Below are positions 59,870 to 64,000 of a DNA stretch of 64,000 nucleotides, piece by piece. The DNA is from JAEUIT01 sp034439815 (GTDB lineage: Bacteria > Planctomycetota > Phycisphaerae > Phycisphaerales > SM1A02), in NCBI GenBank assembly GCA_034439815.1, contig JAWXBD010000084.1:15318-79317 (forward strand), written 5' to 3'. Each line of letters opens with the position of its first letter. Position 1 is the first letter of the stretch. Both the position numbers and the translations under genes were made by a program. Under the pieces are notes generated by a model. The model was not told where the DNA came from and searched no databases. It worked only from the letters and a program-made list of their open reading frames with translations.

Positions 59870-60739
59870 ATGCTCCCGCTCACTCCCGCTATCACGTCGC
59901 CGTCTCCCATCCCGCCGCTTGCTGTCGGGCCGTTCGTGCTCAAGAGCCGACTCGTCGTCGGCACGGGCAAGTATCGCGACTATCCGACCATGCAGGCGGC
60001 GGTCGAGGCGAGCGGCGCCGACGTCGTGACCGTTGCCGTGCGCCGCGAACGCCTCGTCGACGCGGCGGGCCGATCGATCCTCGAGTTCCTCGATCTCGGA
60101 CGCCTCACGATTCTCCCGAACACCGCCGGCTGCTTCACGGCGGACGATGCCATCCGCGTCGCCCGCCTCGGCCGCGAACTGCTCGAGCAGATCGGCAATG
60201 CCGGGGCCGCGTGGGTCAAACTCGAAGTGCTCGGTGACCGCAAGACGCTGCTGCCCGACCCGCTCGGAACGCTCGAAGCGTGCAAGGAGCTCGTCCGCGA
60301 CGGGTTCACCGTGCTTTGCTATTCGAGCGACGATCCGATCATCGCAGTACGGCTGCGCGACGCGGGCGCGGCGAGCGTCATGCCGGCGGGCAGCCCGATC
60401 GGGTCCGGCCGCGGCATCGCGAATCCGAGCGCCATCGCGATCATCCTCGAGCTGCTCAAAGATCCGCAGCACGGCGGCGATGCCAGCTACCCCGTGATCG
60501 TCGATGCAGGCGTCGGCACGCCGAGCGATGTCACGCTCGCGATGGAACTCGGCTCGGACGGCGTGCTGCTGAACACCGGCATTGCGCACGCCCAGGAACC
60601 TGTCGCGATGGCCCACGCGATGCGCATGGCGTGCGACGCCGGCTACCTCGGGGCGCGCGCCGGCCGCATTCCGATGAAGAAGTACGCGACAGCGTCGAGC
60701 CCGTGGGAAGGCGTCATTTCATACATTCCGGGCGAGTGA
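59870..60739 (+). CDS. thiG: thiazole synthase ThiG
   Basis: 289 residues; a TIM barrel that forms the thiazole phosphate from 1-deoxyxylulose 5-phosphate, dehydroglycine and ThiS-thiocarboxylate. Family motifs: SRLVVGTGKYRDYPTMQAAV, ASGADVVTVAVRRERL, LPNTAGCFTADDAIRVARL, WVKLEVLGD with the Schiff-base Lys (about 116), VMPAGSPIGSGRGI and PVIVDAGVGTPSDV. The N-terminus is about 20 residues longer than usual; a later start cannot be excluded. Confidence 0.96.
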   Translation: MLPLTPAITSPSPIPPLAVGPFVLKSRLVVGTGKYRDYPTMQAAVEASGADVVTVAVRRERLVDAAGRSILEFLDLGRLTILPNTAGCFTADDAIRVARLGRELLEQIGNAGAAWVKLEVLGDRKTLLPDPLGTLEACKELVRDGFTVLCYSSDDPIIAVRLRDAGAASVMPAGSPIGSGRGIANPSAIAIILELLKDPQHGGDASYPVIVDAGVGTPSDVTLAMELGSDGVLLNTGIAHAQEPVAMAHAMRMACDAGYLGARAGRIPMKKYATASSPWEGVISYIPGE

Positions 60740-60800
60740 TGGCCCGCGAATCCGGCCAATCGGCCGGGGTGCAATTTTGACGGGCCCGTACGCTCTGCGG

Positions 60801-61361
60801 ATGCGCGTCACACCCACGACCCCTCAGATCCGCGCCGCGTTTGATGCAGTGCGCCACAGCCCCGCGTTTGCGGAAAGCAGCAAGCTCTTCGATGGCGGAC
60901 GCCTTCCTGTCGAAATGACTCAGGCGATGAGTCTGCGGCCGGAACTGCTCCAGGCATTCGGTGCCATGAGCGAAGCGGTCTATCCCGGTGGCGTGGTCGA
61001 GCGGCGCGTGAAGGAACTCATCATTCTCGAAGCATCGCGCACGAATCAGTGCCAGTTCTGCACGGCGTCACACGTGTCGATCGCGCAGATGCTCGGCATC
61101 GGCGACGAAAGCGGCGATCCGCTTCGTCTGCTTGACCGCCCTGAACTCATGAACGACCGCGAGCGCCTCGCGGTCGACTACACGCGTGCAGCGCAGCGCG
61201 ACGCGAACCGGATTCCTGCCCAGCTGTTCGATGATCTTCGCGCGCACTACACCGAACCGGAGATCGTCGAGCTCACGGCGATGATCGGTCTCATCACGAT
61301 GCTGAACATGTTCAACAATTGCCTGCAGGTGACGTACCGCGGCGAGTATGCGCAAAGCTGA
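60801..61361 (+). CDS. carboxymuconolactone decarboxylase / AhpD-like protein
   Basis: 186 residues from ATG 60801 (TTG 60777 is in frame). The CMD fold has RRVKELIILEASRTNQCQFC followed by TASH, the CxxC..H motif of AhpD-type alkylhydroperoxidase proteins, and TEPEIVELTAMIGLITMLNM at the end. AhpD-like proteins act in peroxide defence as disulfide oxidoreductases, though many members have no proven substrate. It follows thiG by 61 bases and could be in the same transcript. Confidence 0.9.
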   Translation: MRVTPTTPQIRAAFDAVRHSPAFAESSKLFDGGRLPVEMTQAMSLRPELLQAFGAMSEAVYPGGVVERRVKELIILEASRTNQCQFCTASHVSIAQMLGIGDESGDPLRLLDRPELMNDRERLAVDYTRAAQRDANRIPAQLFDDLRAHYTEPEIVELTAMIGLITMLNMFNNCLQVTYRGEYAQS

Positions 61362-61673
61362 TTGCGCTACAACCAAGGCCAGCCAAACCCGCAGCGGACG
61401 ATTGAATCACTCGCGCACTTGAAGGAGAACGATGACGAGAGGTCGGCGTCGTCAGGACGGCCCGATCGGTATCGAGGATCGACGACACAGGGAAAGCCCG
61501 GTCCAAACCTGCGCGCCAAAGCGCGTCACAGAGAGTGGGCACCCGATTTCGCAGAGTCAGAGAGTCGCCCGGCGAATCACACGGCGCACCGCCGCACGCC
61601 GGAAAGCACGAATAGAAGACTGATTCGTACGATCCGACCGAATCGACTTGACGGAGCTGGCCTCATAGAAGTG
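61362..61673. other. intergenic region, 312 bp, between convergent genes
   Basis: No protein family is recognised here. One short frame with a good ribosome site is listed separately. The codon use in this stretch is unlike the neighbours (less GC at third positions), so it may be mostly non-coding. No clear terminator hairpin was found for either converging gene. Confidence 0.4.
61432..61623 (+). CDS. possible small basic protein (doubtful)
   Basis: A 63-residue frame begins at ATG 61432 four bases after GAAGGAG, a good Shine-Dalgarno. The peptide is very Arg-rich (MTRGRRRQDGPIGIEDRRHR...), has one Cys and no hydrophobic segment. Third-position base use is not like the neighbours, so it may be chance. 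Confidence 0.25.
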   Translation: MTRGRRRQDGPIGIEDRRHRESPVQTCAPKRVTESGHPISQSQRVARRITRRTAARRKARIED

Positions 61674-63071
61674 CTAATGCGCGACGCGCCTCCCGAGCAA
61701 GCGCGAGAGCTCGCGCACGGCGGCATCAACCGTTGCCGCATCTTTGGCTTCGAGATTGAGGCGCAGCAGCGGTTCGGTGTTGGACATCCGCACATTGCAC
61801 CACCACGAGCCGTTGTCGAGACTCACGCCATCCAGCGTCGTGACCTTCGCCTTCGGATACGCCTTGCGGAGCGCGGCAATCGCGCCTTCCTTGTCCTCAT
61901 TCTCGAAGTTGATCTCGCCTGACTGCATGTAACGGCGCGTCGGCGCGATCAGCGCGCTCAAGGGCGACGTCGCGCGTGCAAGCGCGCTGACGACGGCCAC
62001 GAACGCGCGGGCACCGGAGTCCGTCGCAAACATGTCCTGAAAATAAAAGTGCCCGCTGAGTTCGCCGCCGATCGGCGCAGAGGTTTCAGCAAGCTTCGCC
62101 TTCATGAACACGTGGCCGACGCGGCTCTCGACCGGAACACCGCCGCATTCACGAATGATCTCCGGCACGCTGCGGCTCGAGCGCAGGTCGTAGACCACGC
62201 TGGCGCCGGGCGCCTTGGCCAGCACGTCGCGGGCCAGCATCGCAAGGAGCAGATCGCAGCCGATGGGCACGGCGTTCTCGTCGACGATGACGCAGCGATC
62301 GGCGTCGCCATCGAAACACACGCCGAAGTCCGCCTTCTGTCGCAGTACCGTCTCGCGCAACTGCGCGAGGTTCGCTTCGACGAGCGGATTCGGCTCGTGC
62401 ACGAACTCGCCGCTGGAGTTGTCGAAGTTGATCTCCGTGATCTTCAGACCGGGGACGCCGCCGAACAGCTTCGGCACCATCGTGCCCGCCATGCCGTTGC
62501 TCGCGTCGATGACGATGCGCAGCGTCCGCTTCCCTTCGAGGATGGCCGGATCAACGAAGCGCAGCACATGCTCGCGGTACGGCTTCCACAGATCCCGCGC
62601 TTCCATGCGGCCGCCGCGCGGGACGAGCTTCTCGCGCTCGACCAGCGCCGCCAGCCGCTTGATCTCGTCCAGTCCCGTGTCGCCCCCGACCGGCTTGGCT
62701 GCGATCTTTGAGATCTTGAACCCGTTGTAGTTGCTCGGATTGTGCGAGGCCGTCACCTGCACCCCGCCGGCACAGCCGAGGTGGTTGATCGCGAAGTACA
62801 CCATCGGCGTGTCGCAGAGGCCAAGCTCGATCACGTGGCCGCCAAAGTCGCGCATTCCCTGGGTGAGCGCCTCCGTGAGCGCGGGGGAACTCTTCCGCAT
62901 GTCCCGCCCCACCGCGATGTGCTTCATCATCGGGTCGTCGTATCCGGCTGCCACCGCCTGCCCGATCAGGTACTCGGCGATGGCGTAGCCGATCTGCCAA
63001 GCGATCTTCTCGTTCAGGGGCTTCGGATAGGTCGCGCGAACGTCGTAGGCCTTGAAGACTTTTCCGAGCAT
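61674..63071 (-). CDS. phosphomannomutase/phosphoglucomutase
   Basis: 465 residues, AlgC/ManB class. Domain 1 begins MLGKVFKAYDVRATYPKPLN and holds the active Ser in GGVQVTASHNPSNYNGFK (about 107). Domain 2 has the metal loop CFDGDADRCVIVDE (about 256-262), domain 3 the sugar loop IGGELSGHFYFQD, and domain 4 the phosphate loop VRMSNTEPLLRLN. It interconverts mannose- or glucose-6-phosphate and the 1-phosphates in the cytosol, feeding nucleotide-sugar and glycogen synthesis. It fits functionally with GlgX elsewhere in the window but is not linked. Confidence 0.95.
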   Translation of the reverse strand: MLGKVFKAYDVRATYPKPLNEKIAWQIGYAIAEYLIGQAVAAGYDDPMMKHIAVGRDMRKSSPALTEALTQGMRDFGGHVIELGLCDTPMVYFAINHLGCAGGVQVTASHNPSNYNGFKISKIAAKPVGGDTGLDEIKRLAALVEREKLVPRGGRMEARDLWKPYREHVLRFVDPAILEGKRTLRIVIDASNGMAGTMVPKLFGGVPGLKITEINFDNSSGEFVHEPNPLVEANLAQLRETVLRQKADFGVCFDGDADRCVIVDENAVPIGCDLLLAMLARDVLAKAPGASVVYDLRSSRSVPEIIRECGGVPVESRVGHVFMKAKLAETSAPIGGELSGHFYFQDMFATDSGARAFVAVVSALARATSPLSALIAPTRRYMQSGEINFENEDKEGAIAALRKAYPKAKVTTLDGVSLDNGSWWCNVRMSNTEPLLRLNLEAKDAATVDAAVRELSRLLGRRVAH

Positions 63072-63392
63072 GAGTGTTGGTTTTCGAGGGAGGCCAATGG
63101 CGGGAAAGCCGGAAATCTAGCGGAAGACGGTCCCGCACACACCCCCTCCGCCTCCCGCAGCCATCTGGTATCCTCCTCAGATCCTCCAATGACGACTGCG
63201 GCAACGGGTGCCGCAACGGCGTGCGGGGGACCTGCGATAGCTCTCTGGTGGTGCTGTTGCGGGGTGTCTCGTGATCCGTCACTCAGAAGCGCCCTCGGGA
63301 CGCTGCGGGCTCGCACGACTTCGGCTCAACGCCGCTGGCCGTGAGGGCTACCACCACCGCCGCGTCGGTGTCGCTGCAAAGGAAGTCTCCCC
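63072..63392 (+). promoter_or_regulatory. rpsB leader/intergenic region, 321 bp
   Basis: Divergent gap between the mutase gene and rpsB. I see no gene. A perfect 7-bp hairpin with a 5-base loop (tgcggca / tgccgca) lies at 63197-63215. TATCCT at 63169 could be a -10 element, but no convincing -35 is present. S2 leaders in bacteria often bind S2 for feedback; that is not demonstrated here. Confidence 0.35.
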
Positions 63393-64000
63393 ATGTCATC
63401 GCTCGTCACAGAACTCGTCGAAAGCGGCATCCACTTCGGCCAGCGCCGAAGCAACTGGAACCCGCGCATGCAGCCGTATATTTTTACGGTTCGCAACGGC
63501 ATTCATATCATCGACATCAAGGAGACCGTCAAAGGTCTTCTCCTCGCGAAGAAGTTCATTTCGAAACTCGTCGCTGACGGCAAGGATGTCCTCTTCGTCG
63601 GCACCAAGCGCCAGGCGCAAGCCGCGCTCGAGCAGTACGCGGGCGGCGTGAAGATGCCGTTCGTCACGGAACGCTGGCTCGGCGGCACGCTCACGAACTT
63701 CCGCACGATCCGCGACCGGCTGAAGCGCCTCGAAGAGCTCGAGCGGCTCATCGAGGGCGGCGAGATGAAGAACTACTCGAAGAAGATGGAATCGCAGCTC
63801 ACGCGCGAGCAGAAGAAGATCTTCCGCAACCTGAACGGCATCCGCACGATGGGCCGTCTTCCCGGCGCCGTGATCGTCATCGATACGAACCGCGAGAAGA
63901 ACGCCTTGCTCGAAGCGAAGAATCTCGGCATTCCGACGATCTGCCTGATCGACACCGACGGCGATCCTGAACTCGCGGACATTCCGATCCCGGGCAACGA
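63393..64000 (+). CDS. rpsB: 30S ribosomal protein S2, 3' end outside window
   Basis: ATG 63393 with GGAAG upstream; 202 residues are seen before the window ends. S2 signatures: the start MSSLVTELVESGIHFGQRRS, NWNPRMQPYIFTVRNGIHII, DVLFVGTKRQAQAALEQYA, MPFVTERWLGGTLTNFRTIR, LPGAVIVIDTNREKNALLEA and LGIPTICLIDTDGDPELADI. It is part of the small ribosomal subunit. tsf usually follows rpsB, but lies beyond the window if present. Confidence 0.98.
   Translation, partial: MSSLVTELVESGIHFGQRRSNWNPRMQPYIFTVRNGIHIIDIKETVKGLLLAKKFISKLVADGKDVLFVGTKRQAQAALEQYAGGVKMPFVTERWLGGTLTNFRTIRDRLKRLEELERLIEGGEMKNYSKKMESQLTREQKKIFRNLNGIRTMGRLPGAVIVIDTNREKNALLEAKNLGIPTICLIDTDGDPELADIPIPGN

Noticed and set aside
58840..60237. 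465-codon plus-strand frame over the lipoprotein, thiS and thiG
   Set aside because: It crosses two clear genes in another frame or strand, and its translation is Arg/Pro/Ser-rich without motifs.

Overview
The window looks like a chromosomal stretch of a GC-rich, Gram-negative-type bacterium of the Planctomycetota, probably class Phycisphaerae (inference). The clues are two exported proteins ending in dockerin-like calcium motifs (GDLDGxGAVNxxDLAILLG), a choice-of-anchor B protein, Cys-rich modules alternating with lamin-tail-like repeats, very large pseudopilins, and several secreted Gfo/Idh/MocA oxidoreductases. No transposase, phage gene, integrase or CRISPR array was seen.

Layout. 1-9.3 kb: the end of an OmpA-like protein, a 993-residue exported repeat protein, an orphan MlaE-type permease, an exported transglutaminase-like protein without the usual catalytic His, an unknown exported protein, a small unknown protein and a TlpA-like thioredoxin. 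Three intergenic gaps here carry heptamer or nonamer tandem repeats, two of them as inverted pairs. 9.5-26.7 kb (minus strand): one long, tightly packed cluster for a type II secretion / type IV pilus-like machine. In transcription order it has a GspE/PilB-type ATPase interrupted by one in-frame stop, PilT, a second GspE/PilB, GspF/PilC, five pseudopilins and a 1661-residue GspK/PilX-like protein. The order matches gsp E-F-G-H-I-J-K, but every pseudopilin is far larger than usual. Both GspE-like ATPases carry MshEN-type (c-di-GMP-binding) N-termini.

26.9-31.4 kb (plus): central metabolism (stand-alone CoaB, 6-phosphogluconate dehydrogenase, GNAT acetyltransferase, GlgX debranching enzyme) and tRNA-Leu(UAA). 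31.6-42.7 kb: a run resembling a general-stress locus: a basic disordered protein, a FAD amine oxidase-like protein, a 38-residue membrane peptide, a DUF892 (YciE/F) protein, a lipoprotein, a response regulator / histidine kinase / response regulator set, YqjD- and YqjE-like proteins, an AI-2E-family permease with an extra cytosolic domain, and a glycine-zipper protein.

42.7-58.5 kb: periplasmic and envelope functions: prolyl oligopeptidase, exported MsrB-MsrA fusion, ApbE, PilZ protein, two exported Gfo/Idh/MocA proteins with a formylglycine-generating-enzyme-like protein, a choice-of-anchor B dockerin protein, an NHL / YtkA-like lipoprotein / di-haem peroxidase cassette, and an Hsp20. 58.7-64 kb: a lipoprotein, ThiS-ThiG, an AhpD-like protein, phosphomannomutase and the start of rpsB, cut by the window end.

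Functional names rest on motif recognition by eye; no database search was run. Start codons were chosen from Shine-Dalgarno spacing, signal peptides and overlaps with upstream genes.
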